Of a stretch of 64,000 nt of DNA, positions 38,591 to 47,867 are shown one piece after another. Every line of letters begins with the position of its first letter. The first letter of the stretch is position 1. Under the pieces are notes generated by a model. It worked only from the letters and a program-made list of their open reading frames with translations. It had not been told where the DNA came from and made no database searches. This DNA comes from Leptospiraceae bacterium (GTDB lineage Bacteria; Spirochaetota; Leptospiria; Leptospirales; Leptospiraceae), in the NCBI GenBank assembly GCA_022402465.1, contig JAKRSH010000043.1, forward strand, positions 62,001 to 126,000, read 5' to 3'. A program made the translations under genes and the position numbers.

Positions 38591-39310
38591 ATGAAAACAA
38601 AAATTTTAATATCAATTGGAATTTTAATCACATCTTTTTTATTAATTTATAAAGCATTAGATCTAGGTTTAATTTGGTTTGTTTATCCTTCAAAAACCCA
38701 ATATCCGGTTAGAGGAATTGACGTATCTAATCATCAAGGAAAAGTAAATTGGAGTTTAGTTCCAAAAAAAGACATCTCTTTTGTGTATATTAAGGCAACT
38801 GAAGGTGGGGATTTTAAAGATAAATCATTCATGTATAATTGGGATGAAGCTAAGAAACATGGTTTTAAAGTTGGTGCATACCATTTTTTTACCTTATGTA
38901 AAACAGGATCCGAACAAGCAGAAAATTTTATTCAAAGTGTTCCAAAGCAATTTGATTCACTACCTCCTGTCATAGATTTAGAATTTGTCGGAAATTGCAA
39001 AGAAAGACCTAATATTGAAAATGTCCAAAAAGAAATTTCTATTTATCTCGAATTAATTGATAATCACTATCAAACAAAAACGATATTATATTTAACAAAT
39101 GAGTTTATTGAAACTTATTTAGAGGATAATTTTTTTAACCACCCTATTTGGATTAGAAATATATTTTTTCATCCAAATACATTTTCAAAGATTGAATGGT
39201 TAATGTGGCAATATAAGAGTACAGAACGTGTCGAAGGAATTTCTGGTCCAGTTGATATTAATGTTTTGAATAGAAATTTAGAAAGTCTTACTAAGTTAAA
39301 CAACCTTTAG
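38591..39310 (+). CDS. GH25 family lysozyme-like hydrolase
   Basis: About 239 residues with a membrane-proximal hydrophobic start (signal or anchor, ILISIGILITSFLLIY) and a GH25 catalytic barrel: RGIDVSNHQGKVNW, FVYIKATEGG, GAYHFFT, PPVIDLEF and WQYKSTERVEGISGPVDIN. The Asp of GIDVSNHQG and the Asp/Glu pair in VIDLEF match GH25 catalytic positions. Preceded closely by the SpoIID-like gene. Probable N-acetylmuramidase; the rest of the cell wall function is inferred. Confidence 0.9.
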   Translation: MKTKILISIGILITSFLLIYKALDLGLIWFVYPSKTQYPVRGIDVSNHQGKVNWSLVPKKDISFVYIKATEGGDFKDKSFMYNWDEAKKHGFKVGAYHFFTLCKTGSEQAENFIQSVPKQFDSLPPVIDLEFVGNCKERPNIENVQKEISIYLELIDNHYQTKTILYLTNEFIETYLEDNFFNHPIWIRNIFFHPNTFSKIEWLMWQYKSTERVEGISGPVDINVLNRNLESLTKLNNL

Positions 39311-39408
39311 TACAGTTGCCCCGTCTATGCGTATAACTACGGCTTACCGCTTCGTTCGGGTCAAATCCTCGCTTCGAGCTAAAGCCACATTCCTCTTTTC
39401 ATGATGCC
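39311..39408. other. GC-richer spacer with CGCTTCG direct repeats
   Basis: Compared with flanks this 98-bp interval is GC-rich and contains two CGCTTCG copies around GGGTCAAATCC. It holds no ORF or terminator-like stem that I can support. It may be a remnant of a small intergenic repeat. Confidence 0.3.
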
Positions 39409-41004
39409 TTAGACATCCAGTCGCTTAACAGATGTTACCTCTTCTGATGTTGCTTTTAAATTTCCCCATTTAAGAGCAATTTTTGCTCCAGATTTCATAG
39501 CATCTTCTTTAATTGAATCTATTATCTCCATTGAAGTATGATCTATGTACTTAGCCTCTGACATATCTATGACGATGTTTTTATTTCCATTATCAATGGA
39601 TTTCTGGACGCTATCATACATCTTAAAAGAATTTAAGAATAATATGGGTGAGGAAATTTTCCAAATACCATTTTTCTCATCGCCGCTTATATTGAGAGTC
39701 CAGTAGTCTTTCCATTTTACACCAGAGATCAATTGAATGAGCATTTTTACTGCAACTCCAGCAAGAATTCCCACCAAAAGATCTATAAAAATTGTAAACA
39801 CTATAGTTGTAAGAAAAACTATGAGCTGTTCTTTTCCTGTCTTATAGTGCTTAATAAATTCTTTGGGTGCAGCTAATCTAAATCCAATTAATATTAGAAT
39901 TGCCGCAAGGGCTGACATAGGTATTAATTTGAGAATTGCTGGAAAGAGTAATAAAAATAATAAAAGAAAAGATCCATGGAAGAAATTTGACCAAACAGAT
40001 TTGGCTCCATTTTCAATATTTGCCTTAGAACGAACAATCTCAGCTATGATAGGTAGACCACCAATGAATCCTAAGAGCATATTCGCAAGTCCCTTACCTA
40101 TCAACTCCTGATCCATATTTGTTGATCTTCTTAATGGATCAATTTTGTCAACAGCAGATGCACTTAACAAAGATTCAAGACTTGCTATAAAATAAATCAT
40201 CAGAGTGTGAAACCAAAATACAAATGTTCCTACTGATGAAAAATCAGGAAAAATAATCGCTTCTTTCATTGAAGAAGGAATTTGAACTAAGTAATGTGTA
40301 TCAGCAAGATATTCTTTACCAAAGAAGTTGTATTTGGAAGATACATTAATATTGAAATATTCTACTAAAGCAACGCCAGCAATTACTGCAAGTAGAGGTG
40401 CTGGAATCTTATTCAAATAAGGAATCTTGATAAATTGAAAAAAAAGCAAAATCCCAATTGCAACCAATCCAATAAGAAAAATTTCAGGATTCAAATCCAA
40501 AATACGTGATGGAAATTCTAAATACAATTCCCAGGGTGCTTTTGCAATTGGACTAACTCCAATTAATACAAATAACTGTTTAGAAATAATTATCAGTCCA
40601 ATAGAAGCCATCATTCCATGAACTACAGAAGATGGAAAAATTTTCCCTAAGAATCCTTTTCGAAATACTCCTGTAAAGAACTGAAAAACCCCAACAATAA
40701 CCATGGCAGCAAGAGTTCTTTTGAATCCTAGCATACTATCTCCATGGCCAAGTCCTTCAATCGAATCGATAATAATTACTATGAGTCCAGCTGCTGGACC
40801 ATTGATGGTAACAAATGAACCACCAAATATAGAAGCTATGACTCCACCTACAATACCAGCTAACAAACCAGCTGTGGGAGGTGCTCCACTTGCAACTGAG
40901 ATCCCCACACAAAGTGGTAAAGCGATTAGAAAAACAACAAAGCCAGACAAAACGTCCGTTTTCGCATACTTCTTCCAATCTTTTTGAATACTTCGAAACT
41001 CCAT
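39409..41004 (-). CDS. SulP-family anion transporter with C-terminal STAS domain
   Basis: 531 residues: about 12 TM segments, with the SulP fold signatures VFLIALPLCVGISVASGAPPTAGLLAGIVGG (split here), KGLANMLLGFIGGLPIIAEIVRSKANIENGAKS, then a cytoplasmic STAS domain (about 440-531, VIDMSEAKYIDHTSMEIIDSI). SulP members carry sulfate, bicarbonate or other anions. It is the last gene of the 7-gene operon, starting 3 bp after the NuoB-like gene stops. The STAS sequence lacks an evident phosphorylatable Ser at the D-hydroxyl pair (it has DHTS). Coupling with the hydrogenase-like complex points to bicarbonate or other anion uptake, an inference. Confidence 0.93.
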   Translation of the reverse strand: MEFRSIQKDWKKYAKTDVLSGFVVFLIALPLCVGISVASGAPPTAGLLAGIVGGVIASIFGGSFVTINGPAAGLIVIIIDSIEGLGHGDSMLGFKRTLAAMVIVGVFQFFTGVFRKGFLGKIFPSSVVHGMMASIGLIIISKQLFVLIGVSPIAKAPWELYLEFPSRILDLNPEIFLIGLVAIGILLFFQFIKIPYLNKIPAPLLAVIAGVALVEYFNINVSSKYNFFGKEYLADTHYLVQIPSSMKEAIIFPDFSSVGTFVFWFHTLMIYFIASLESLLSASAVDKIDPLRRSTNMDQELIGKGLANMLLGFIGGLPIIAEIVRSKANIENGAKSVWSNFFHGSFLLLFLLLFPAILKLIPMSALAAILILIGFRLAAPKEFIKHYKTGKEQLIVFLTTIVFTIFIDLLVGILAGVAVKMLIQLISGVKWKDYWTLNISGDEKNGIWKISSPILFLNSFKMYDSVQKSIDNGNKNIVIDMSEAKYIDHTSMEIIDSIKEDAMKSGAKIALKWGNLKATSEEVTSVKRLDV

Positions 41005-41007
41005 AAT

Positions 41008-41832
41008 CTATGTTCCTTGCTTGAGAAACTCAAGCCACTTAACCTTAAAATCAAAATCTCGTCTCCCCATAAATGTCAGAAAGGCTCTAACCATGACATC
41101 TGGCCTAGGTGGGTCACCAGCTATCCAAAATTTGGGAGTATCAGGGAAAATTCCATGCTTCCATAAACCACCAGAAACAGCTTCGGTCCCCATTGCTATG
41201 ATAGCTCTGGGTTTTGCCATAGAGTCCCAAGCAACATTTAAGCCATGATGCATATTTTCTGATATAGGTCCTGAGACCAACAAAATATCAGCGTGTTTGG
41301 GAGAGGCAACAACACGAACACCAATACTTTCCATATCAAAAACATTATTAAAAGAAGCTCCAATCTCCCATTCAACGCCTGTATTAGAACCGGCACATAC
41401 CTCTCGAAAATTGAATCCGTTTTTATGGACTAGCTTATAAATAGTATCCTCCTTTAAGGTTCCTATAGCTTGTGGAAGATCTTTGCTTGATTCTAGGATA
41501 CCTGAAGAGTTATAATTTACTTTCAAATCATCTCTACTAGCTGAATAAACATCAACAAAGCCTGACTCAAATATTGAATTATTTTCACAAATATCTGAAC
41601 AAAGAGAACATTGCAAGCAGGCACCATAATCAAAACTTATCTTCTCAGATTGAACTTCTATGCAATGAGTTGGGCAAATTGCTTCACAGCTCTTACATTC
41701 AACACATATGGATATATCTCCTTTATAAGCAGGGATTCCTCTTGCCTTTGCTGAGAGACCATTGTGTTTACTTAAATCTAAGGTTACATGTGGTTTAAAA
41801 AGATTAAAAATCTCTTGGAGGAAACCTATCAT
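41008..41832 (-). CDS. Ferredoxin/NuoB-like fusion subunit of an NDH/hydrogenase-related complex (cluster cysteines lost)
   Basis: 274 residues. Residues 40-85 hold two intact ferredoxin [4Fe-4S] motifs: Cys43/46/49/53 and Cys72/75/78/82 (HyfH/NuoI-type). Residues 125-274 are NuoB/HyfI-like, but the usual GSCNGC is GSNTGV (Asn150, Val153), the third cysteine is Glu217 (MGTEAVSGG) and the fourth is Asp240 (GDPPRP). All four ligands of the proximal N2-type cluster are therefore missing. These two subunits are normally separate genes. Overlaps the upstream gene by 4 bp. Peripheral arm protein. Confidence 0.86.
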   Translation of the reverse strand: MIGFLQEIFNLFKPHVTLDLSKHNGLSAKARGIPAYKGDISICVECKSCEAICPTHCIEVQSEKISFDYGACLQCSLCSDICENNSIFESGFVDVYSASRDDLKVNYNSSGILESSKDLPQAIGTLKEDTIYKLVHKNGFNFREVCAGSNTGVEWEIGASFNNVFDMESIGVRVVASPKHADILLVSGPISENMHHGLNVAWDSMAKPRAIIAMGTEAVSGGLWKHGIFPDTPKFWIAGDPPRPDVMVRAFLTFMGRRDFDFKVKWLEFLKQGT

Positions 41833-43241
41833 AAGTCTACTCCTGCATATGAGTGATTGAAGGATTTATTTAATAAAGGAAAATCTCCTATCAACATTTC
41901 CCTAGCTGCAAGTTCTAGAGAATGCCAATTCAGTACAGAAGGATCGCGGTAGTAAATCTTATCGATTTGATTATCTACTCCCCATTTAAAAGCAACCAAA
42001 AGCCCACCTCGCCATGCTTCAGCAAGTCCATACGTGATTTCCTCATCTGATGCTTTCCTGGAATCTAAGTCATAAAGCTTCCATTTTGTCATTAAATCTG
42101 TCCATTCTATTTGATTGGATGCAGCCTGGATAATAGTTACGCATTTTTGAATATCATAATACCTTAATAAGAATCTGGACCAAGAATCTCCTATAAGTTT
42201 ATGATTTGTTGGATTCTGGAAAAAATTAGAATCTAATTCTTCATACAATGGTTCAGATTTTCTAATGTCAATTTTTGAAAGACTAGATCGTGCAGTATGT
42301 CCACTAAATCCATACTTCCAAGATTGATCGCTTGAAATGGTACCTACATTTTGCATACGTTCACGAAGAGTACTAGATGCGATTGCTCTTTCAATATGAA
42401 ACTTGAGATTCTTTAACCATGAATCAAATCTCTTTAAGTATTTTTGAATATCGTCTAGGCTTGTTTTAGAATTAAATCTAGATTGAAAAGGCATAAGAGC
42501 AAATCTACCAAAACGTGAGCCAGTTAATAATTCCATCCATCCTAAAGGAAAACCTCGTTCTGTTGAACAAACACCCAGCAATGGATAAAATCCAACATCT
42601 CCTGCTATCCCTCCTAAATCTCCTACATAAACGGCAAGTCGTTCCGTTTCTAGCAGAATTAATCTATACAGTTCTTCTGATTTTGAAATCTTTGAAGGGA
42701 ATTTTGATTCAATCGCTCGTGTTATAGCCAAGCTATTCGCTATGCTAGTATCTATTGTTGATGAAGAAAGCAAGTTAGCAATTTCAAAAACTGATTTACC
42801 CACACAAGCATTTAATATATTTCTTCTTTGAAATCCTAGTCGTATACTCAAGTGGCGAATTTCTTCTCCTCTAACAGAGAAGCGGAAGTGGCCAGGTTCT
42901 ATCACGCCAGCATGGATGGGACCTACTGCATGGGAATAATCTAGATTCGTTAATGGAACTTCTAATTTAGTATAATCGAATCCTCTTATACCCTTGGACG
43001 AATTATACAAATAGTTCAATTGATCCATTCTATGTGTTGAAAGATACCTCTCTTCAGATAGCAAGGAGTAATCTTCATCCCAAGTTAATCCAAAATTATA
43101 ACGTAGTAAGGAAATAGGAATACTTGGATCATTTAAATTTGCTTTGAAATCAGCATTGTTGACCTCAGAAATTATAGAGGAACCGGTATGGTAAAATTTT
43201 AAATTTTCAAATAGTCCAGTAACTACTTTTCTAGATTCCAT
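41829..43241 (-). CDS. NuoCD/HyfG-like large subunit without NiFe cysteines
   Basis: 470 residues. Starts with a NuoC-like segment, then AVGPIHAGVIEPGHFRFSVRGEEIRHLSIRLGFQRRN, the fold of group 4 hydrogenase/NuoD large subunits. Where hydrogenases have RICGIC, this protein has TIDTSI: Thr162 and Thr165 replace CxxC. The C-terminus (FNHSYAGVDL) lacks the second cysteine pair. It thus cannot hold a NiFe centre of the known kind. AGGAG precedes the ATG; overlaps neighbours by 11 and 4 bp. Belongs to the Ehr-like (energy-converting hydrogenase related) group. Confidence 0.86.
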   Translation of the reverse strand: MESRKVVTGLFENLKFYHTGSSIISEVNNADFKANLNDPSIPISLLRYNFGLTWDEDYSLLSEERYLSTHRMDQLNYLYNSSKGIRGFDYTKLEVPLTNLDYSHAVGPIHAGVIEPGHFRFSVRGEEIRHLSIRLGFQRRNILNACVGKSVFEIANLLSSSTIDTSIANSLAITRAIESKFPSKISKSEELYRLILLETERLAVYVGDLGGIAGDVGFYPLLGVCSTERGFPLGWMELLTGSRFGRFALMPFQSRFNSKTSLDDIQKYLKRFDSWLKNLKFHIERAIASSTLRERMQNVGTISSDQSWKYGFSGHTARSSLSKIDIRKSEPLYEELDSNFFQNPTNHKLIGDSWSRFLLRYYDIQKCVTIIQAASNQIEWTDLMTKWKLYDLDSRKASDEEITYGLAEAWRGGLLVAFKWGVDNQIDKIYYRDPSVLNWHSLELAAREMLIGDFPLLNKSFNHSYAGVDL

Positions 43242-44454
43242 AAAGTTCTCCTACTAGTTCTAAATTCATAATCCCATAAATGCCCCATCCTATGATTAAT
43301 AAGAACAATATGCTAACTATTGCTAACCTTCCATTGATTAATTTATATTCTGAATATTTAATTTGTTTAGAATCTTCAATAGCCCAGATATTATAAACTT
43401 TTGAGACAAGTAAAGAAAAGAAAATTAAGCTTAAGAATGGAATCAATAAGTTTAAGTACATTTTGCTCTGAATGGAAAGTTTAATAATTAGAAAATCAGT
43501 CAAAAATGCAGGTGAAACTGGAAAAGCAAATGCAAAGAATAGACTACCAAAATATAATATTTTTACTTTTTTATTGATTTCTGAAAGACGAAAAATTTGA
43601 TCTAAATATTTACTTCCTGATTCTATTCTAAGAATACCCATAGTTAAAAATACTAAAGTCTTCAGAAGAACTGTCCCCACCAAAATATAAAGAAAGATTG
43701 AAAATGGGATCTCCATCCAAATGATCCAGGCTAAGGCACCAGTATGGAAAAGTGCAATTTTAGCAGCTATTCGCCTAATATCATTTCTTTGGTAAAGCAT
43801 CCAGATTGAATGTAAGCATGTGGCTGAGCCTAAGACTGGCAACAATAGTCTTGCCGAGAATATAGATGGATTCCAAATTCTATCTATGGCAACTAATTCA
43901 CGTAATACTAAGGCAACTGTAACTGGAATCAAGGAAGCAATCAAGGAGGAGACTTGTGTTGGACTTTCTCCATAGGTATCACCAACCCAAAAATGATTGG
44001 GCCATAAACCCATCTTCGCTGTGTATCCATAGATTGCTAATGTTAAGCCCAAGTTAACAATAGGGCCTGTAGAGGATTGAACCTGCTTCAATGCATAAAT
44101 ATTCAAAGAACCATCTGAGCCGCCAGAGAAGGAAACCAGTATGAGTCCCAGGAAAGAAATTCCTAAACCATAGGAGTTGATTACAAGAAATTTCCACGCT
44201 ATCCTAGAAGATTTTACAGTACCTGAACTTGAGATCAATAAGGCTCCGAAGAGAGTTGAGGCTTCAATGAATACCCAAGATGCTGCAAAATTTTCAGTAA
44301 ACCATGATAAGGCTAAGCTCAAGAAAAATAGTGTAGTTGCTGTTAGCCAAATCCATCTTCTGGGCAATTTATGAGTTGGGAAGAAAATCCAAATAATCAT
44401 AACTGCAAAATAACTTATAAAACCAGAAATCAATAAGGGTAAAAATTCCATCAT
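43231..44454 (-). CDS. NuoN/HyfF-like antiporter-type membrane subunit
   Basis: 407 residues, about 11-12 TM helices. The antiporter core is recognisable: LAIYGYTAKMGLWPNHFWVGDTYGESPTQVSSLIASLIPV, with the TM7 Lys (TAK), but the second conserved Lys after the HXW loop is not in its usual place. Shorter than NuoN of complex I. Part of the proton/ion translocating membrane arm. Overlaps HyfE-like and HyfG-like genes by 4 and 11 bp. Confidence 0.82.
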   Translation of the reverse strand: MMEFLPLLISGFISYFAVMIIWIFFPTHKLPRRWIWLTATTLFFLSLALSWFTENFAASWVFIEASTLFGALLISSSGTVKSSRIAWKFLVINSYGLGISFLGLILVSFSGGSDGSLNIYALKQVQSSTGPIVNLGLTLAIYGYTAKMGLWPNHFWVGDTYGESPTQVSSLIASLIPVTVALVLRELVAIDRIWNPSIFSARLLLPVLGSATCLHSIWMLYQRNDIRRIAAKIALFHTGALAWIIWMEIPFSIFLYILVGTVLLKTLVFLTMGILRIESGSKYLDQIFRLSEINKKVKILYFGSLFFAFAFPVSPAFLTDFLIIKLSIQSKMYLNLLIPFLSLIFFSLLVSKVYNIWAIEDSKQIKYSEYKLINGRLAIVSILFLLIIGWGIYGIMNLELVGELYGI

Positions 44455-45056
44455 CCTTTCTCCTGTAAACTCAAAGGATTGAGTTTAAGCACAACGGCAG
44501 CAACAATCACAAGTACGGCGTCAAGAAAGGTTCCAAATTCTAAACCAATGGGAAGTCCTTTATCTAAAACCATCGTTAGAGCAAAGATCCCATTTTCAAA
44601 GACAACAAATCCAGCAATCAAAGCCATCCAGTTCTTCTGAACTATAAAACCTAAAATTCCAACATAGATTACTAAAATTACATAAATAAGTCCAATTCTA
44701 TGGGTATCTAAGGGGAAAGATTGTATTCTTTCAGTTAGAAATATTGCTATTAAGATACCAAATACAAGAAAAAAGGCAGTAGCAAGATACCCAAACCTAG
44801 GAGTTGTTGATTCTTCAAGCCAAGCTTTTCTAGCAGTCCAAAACAAAATGTACGGGGTCAGGACAGCCTTAAATAGGATAACCATAGAAATTAAAATCCA
44901 AGTATGGCTTTCATGGATGGGATGAACCTTAAGAACTGTAGGAATTAGTAGAAAACCTTGAAAGGATAGCAAGGATATAAGTCTGGTTAAGCGATTTTCT
45001 ACCAAGACCATTAAGCCCGAAAGAAATAACAAAAGATATGCAAAATCAAATATCAT
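44451..45056 (-). CDS. HyfE/NuoK-like membrane subunit
   Basis: 201 residues with six TM helices. The C-terminal half (AGFVVFENGIFALTMVLDKGLPIGLEFGTFLDAVLVIVAAVVL, not quoted in full here) matches the HyfE/hydrogenase-4 component E pattern of Glu residues in TM helices. Small ion-translocating subunit of the complex. Overlaps its neighbours by 4 and 11 bp. Confidence 0.8.
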   Translation of the reverse strand: MIFDFAYLLLFLSGLMVLVENRLTRLISLLSFQGFLLIPTVLKVHPIHESHTWILISMVILFKAVLTPYILFWTARKAWLEESTTPRFGYLATAFFLVFGILIAIFLTERIQSFPLDTHRIGLIYVILVIYVGILGFIVQKNWMALIAGFVVFENGIFALTMVLDKGLPIGLEFGTFLDAVLVIVAAVVLKLNPLSLQEKG

Positions 45057-45918
45057 GTAATTTTACCAAAGTCCCAAGAAATAAAATCACTAAGAAAATC
45101 AATCCCATAAGTTCAGGAACCCAGGACCACTTTCGCCTAGCACAAAAAGCTTCCCAAATTCCTAAGCCTACAGCTGATAAAAGAACTGCTGGTATAACCC
45201 AAAAAGGAATCCAAGAAGGACTCAAATAATCATTCTTATGAAATTTTGTATGCTCCAAACCAAGTTTTACTAAAAGTGTAAGCATGGTTGCGGATTTGAT
45301 TTGGTAAGATATTTCAAACATAGCAAATTTTCTTCCCGAGGCTTCAAGCAACATTGCTTCATGAACCATAGTAAGTTCGAGATGAGTTCTTGGATCATCA
45401 AAGGGTGGCTTTGAGAGTTCCACTAAGACAGCATAGAAACATGCCACTAAGAATAAGGCTCCCATAGAAAACGAAGTTATGGATGCATCCATTTGGATAT
45501 GAGATTGAGCGACGAGTATCATTAGAAGCAAAGTAGGTTCAGTAGATATGGAAAGTAAGGTTTCTCTTGAAGAACCCATTCCACCGAAGGAGGTTCCATT
45601 TTCAGAAGCGAAACCAGTTAAAGCTACTCTTTCCAAAACCAAAAAAAAGACTATAAATACAAAGGATGTCCATTCAAAGGCAACAATGGACCAAGCTATC
45701 AAACTTCCCATAATAGCAATCATTGGAGCATATTCTATAAAAAAGCCTGGTTGCGAAGAGACAACTGCTTGCTTCTGAAGATTACGATAAATATCTCTTA
45801 AGACCTGAGTAATAAAGGGACCTTTTCTATTTTGAGCTTTAGATCTTATCTTTCGAATGATCCCTCCAACTAAGAGAGGTAAGAGTATAAAGCCTATGAG
45901 TTGAAATATTTCTTTCAT
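45046..45918 (-). CDS. NuoH/HyfC-like membrane subunit
   Basis: 290 residues, about eight TM helices. Diagnostic segments: ENGTSFGGMGSSRETLLS and ELSKPPFDDPRTHLELTMVHEAMLLEASGR, the amphipathic loop and Glu-rich helix of NuoH/HyfC, which links the peripheral arm to the antiporter subunits. Acidic residues are kept. Gap of 1 bp to the HyfB-like gene, overlap of 11 bp with the HyfE-like gene. Confidence 0.85.
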   Translation of the reverse strand: MKEIFQLIGFILLPLLVGGIIRKIRSKAQNRKGPFITQVLRDIYRNLQKQAVVSSQPGFFIEYAPMIAIMGSLIAWSIVAFEWTSFVFIVFFLVLERVALTGFASENGTSFGGMGSSRETLLSISTEPTLLLMILVAQSHIQMDASITSFSMGALFLVACFYAVLVELSKPPFDDPRTHLELTMVHEAMLLEASGRKFAMFEISYQIKSATMLTLLVKLGLEHTKFHKNDYLSPSWIPFWVIPAVLLSAVGLGIWEAFCARRKWSWVPELMGLIFLVILFLGTLVKLHDI

Positions 45919-45919
45919 C

Positions 45920-47497
45920 TTAGTATCCTAGAACATCTTTAATGAAGAATAAAAACAAAATCACTAAAACTCCACCACTCGAAATCGCCAGATAATTACT
46001 TAGATCTTCTTCATCTAACATTTGCTTTACTTTATACCAAGAAGGATTCAGCATAGTATGAATCGTTTTATAAACAAAATTGTCTAATCGTGATTCACCA
46101 TTTGATTTTACTAGGTATCTACCCAATGAGTTTCGAACCGGTAAGGAATATGTCTCGGCGGTAACAGATGTTCTGGTAATATCTGCTTTTGATCCACAAT
46201 CCCAGGTGATTTCTTCAGACTTTTTCTTGGATGAAAATACTAAAATTAAAACAATAAAACCTAAGCTAACAAAAGATAATAAACCGGAATCCCTTAACCA
46301 AATTCCCATATTTCCAGGAAAATAATTAAACCATAAAAAAGGAAGAATCAATGAAGGTAAAATTATTCCTGCTCCCAACCAATATAAATCTAAGTTGTTT
46401 TTGCTTCTTTCTATAGCAGGCTTAAATTCCATCTCCCCTGTTCTAATGGTAGATAAGAAAACTGTATAAAATAATCGTAAATGAGAAACACCACCCGTCA
46501 CTAGGCCTGTAAATACTAAAACTAATACTGGTAATACGGCTATTGAACGACCTGTAGGAATATCCAAGACCTGACTGCTTAGCAATAGATACATACTTTC
46601 AGATAAAAAACCAGAAGTTCCTGGGATTGCCATAAAGCTCATTGTTCCTATACCAGCAAGTGCAGTGGGTATACCGAGCAATCTACCCATACCACGAATA
46701 TTATTTAAATTATTAAGATAGGGTGATTTCCATATTCGACCTAAAAGTGAAAATTGAAAGACCTTAGAAATAGAATGTTGAACCAAACCAAAATAAAATA
46801 ATATTATAAATGGTTTCTCTAACACTTGAAAGCTCGCATCTGTGGTAGTCTTCGCTATTCCTCCAAGAGCAATGCACAACCATAGAAAATTGAGCTTCTC
46901 TATAGAGCTGTATGCAAGCAAAAGCGAAACCTTAGATTGAAAGTAGCTACTAACTCCACCTACAAAAACTCCTATACTTGCGATCGAGGCTAGTACCAAG
47001 AAAAAAATAGGCTCATTCCAAAGAGGGTAAACAAATTCCATAAAAAGGAAAAACGGAAAAATTGCCATAACGCCTGATGAGAAGGAATTGATTTCGGCAG
47101 TCCCATTCTCATAGGCGCTAGGCATCCAAAAGTGGAAGAGAAGAAGAGATGATTTAATGAAAACAGCAATAGATAGAAAATAAGTTCCAATAATTGAATG
47201 ATTAGGTAGGAAAATCCAAACAGATAAGAAAATAGCAGAAATACTTCCACTCACAATAAAAGACGAGATGCTTTTTCCTTGGTCTTTATGATCTCTAGGA
47301 TATAAAAAGAAATATATATAGCTTAGAGACTCTAAACTAATAACTGTTAGAAAATTCTTCTTAGTGTAAAAAGAGAAAAGTAAGAGTAGACATTGAAGTG
47401 CTATTAAGAAACGAGAATATTTACCCGATTGCTTGGCGAGTAAGAGACCAATGGTTACTATAATGCATAAAGCTAAATAGAGAATTGTTTCGTTCAA
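45920..47497 (-). CDS. NuoL/HyfB-like antiporter-type membrane subunit
   Basis: 525 residues with about 14 TM helices. The core SLLLFHFWMPSAYENGTAEINSFSSGVMAIFPFFLFMEF matches the HXWLP region of NuoL/M; Lys in VFIKSSLLLFHFW is kept, but the usual GVMIK Lys is GVMAI. A late segment (SEEITWDCGSK) is common in HyfB-like proteins. Start is TTG at 47497 with GGAAG upstream. First large gene of the operon, 40 bp after the small secreted ORF. Confidence 0.85.
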   Translation of the reverse strand: MNETILYLALCIIVTIGLLLAKQSGKYSRFLIALQCLLLLFSFYTKKNFLTVISLESLSYIYFFLYPRDHKDQGKSISSFIVSGSISAIFLSVWIFLPNHSIIGTYFLSIAVFIKSSLLLFHFWMPSAYENGTAEINSFSSGVMAIFPFFLFMEFVYPLWNEPIFFLVLASIASIGVFVGGVSSYFQSKVSLLLAYSSIEKLNFLWLCIALGGIAKTTTDASFQVLEKPFIILFYFGLVQHSISKVFQFSLLGRIWKSPYLNNLNNIRGMGRLLGIPTALAGIGTMSFMAIPGTSGFLSESMYLLLSSQVLDIPTGRSIAVLPVLVLVFTGLVTGGVSHLRLFYTVFLSTIRTGEMEFKPAIERSKNNLDLYWLGAGIILPSLILPFLWFNYFPGNMGIWLRDSGLLSFVSLGFIVLILVFSSKKKSEEITWDCGSKADITRTSVTAETYSLPVRNSLGRYLVKSNGESRLDNFVYKTIHTMLNPSWYKVKQMLDEEDLSNYLAISSGGVLVILFLFFIKDVLGY

Positions 47498-47537
47498 TGA
47501 ACTACTTCCTTAAAATTATTTTTAGAAAAAATAAAAT

Positions 47538-47858
47538 TTAAGAAATAGTAGGTGGGGGCTGAGAAAGATAATTAGGAATAGAATGAGAGAATGGAGATGG
47601 ATTAAATCGAATTGAGTCAGATAGCTTTAATAAAGATAAAGGAAAATGGGAAGAGGATTTGCCTTCAAAAAATTTCTCAAGATCTTCAATTTCATTGAGA
47701 GGCTGTTCTTCAAAGCTAGTAAGCCTTTCACTTGCATCAATTTTCTCTGAGTATTGGGATTGAAATTCAAAAGATGAATTTGGAATAATGGGCAAAGCTA
47801 TAGAAAATAACAAAACAAGCGATAATGCTTTAATTCTATTATTTATTTTGAATACCAT
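47538..47858 (-). CDS. Small secreted/anchored protein at the head of the hydrogenase-like operon
   Basis: 106 residues: hydrophobic N-terminal helix (ALSLVLLFSIALPIIP), then a charged, Pro-rich tail with EIEDLEKFFEGK. No recognised domain. It begins with ATG at 47858, about 2-3 bases after the predicted transcription start, and ends 40 bp before the NuoL/HyfB-like gene. It could be an accessory subunit or a translation-coupled leader; function unknown. Confidence 0.55.
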   Translation of the reverse strand: MVFKINNRIKALSLVLLFSIALPIIPNSSFEFQSQYSEKIDASERLTSFEEQPLNEIEDLEKFFEGKSSSHFPLSLLKLSDSIRFNPSPFSHSIPNYLSQPPPTIS

Positions 47859-47867
47859 TATGTTTAC

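Noticed and set aside
39335-39400. GGGTCAAATCC as a tRNA T-arm
   Set aside because: No acceptor or anticodon arm pairs around it.
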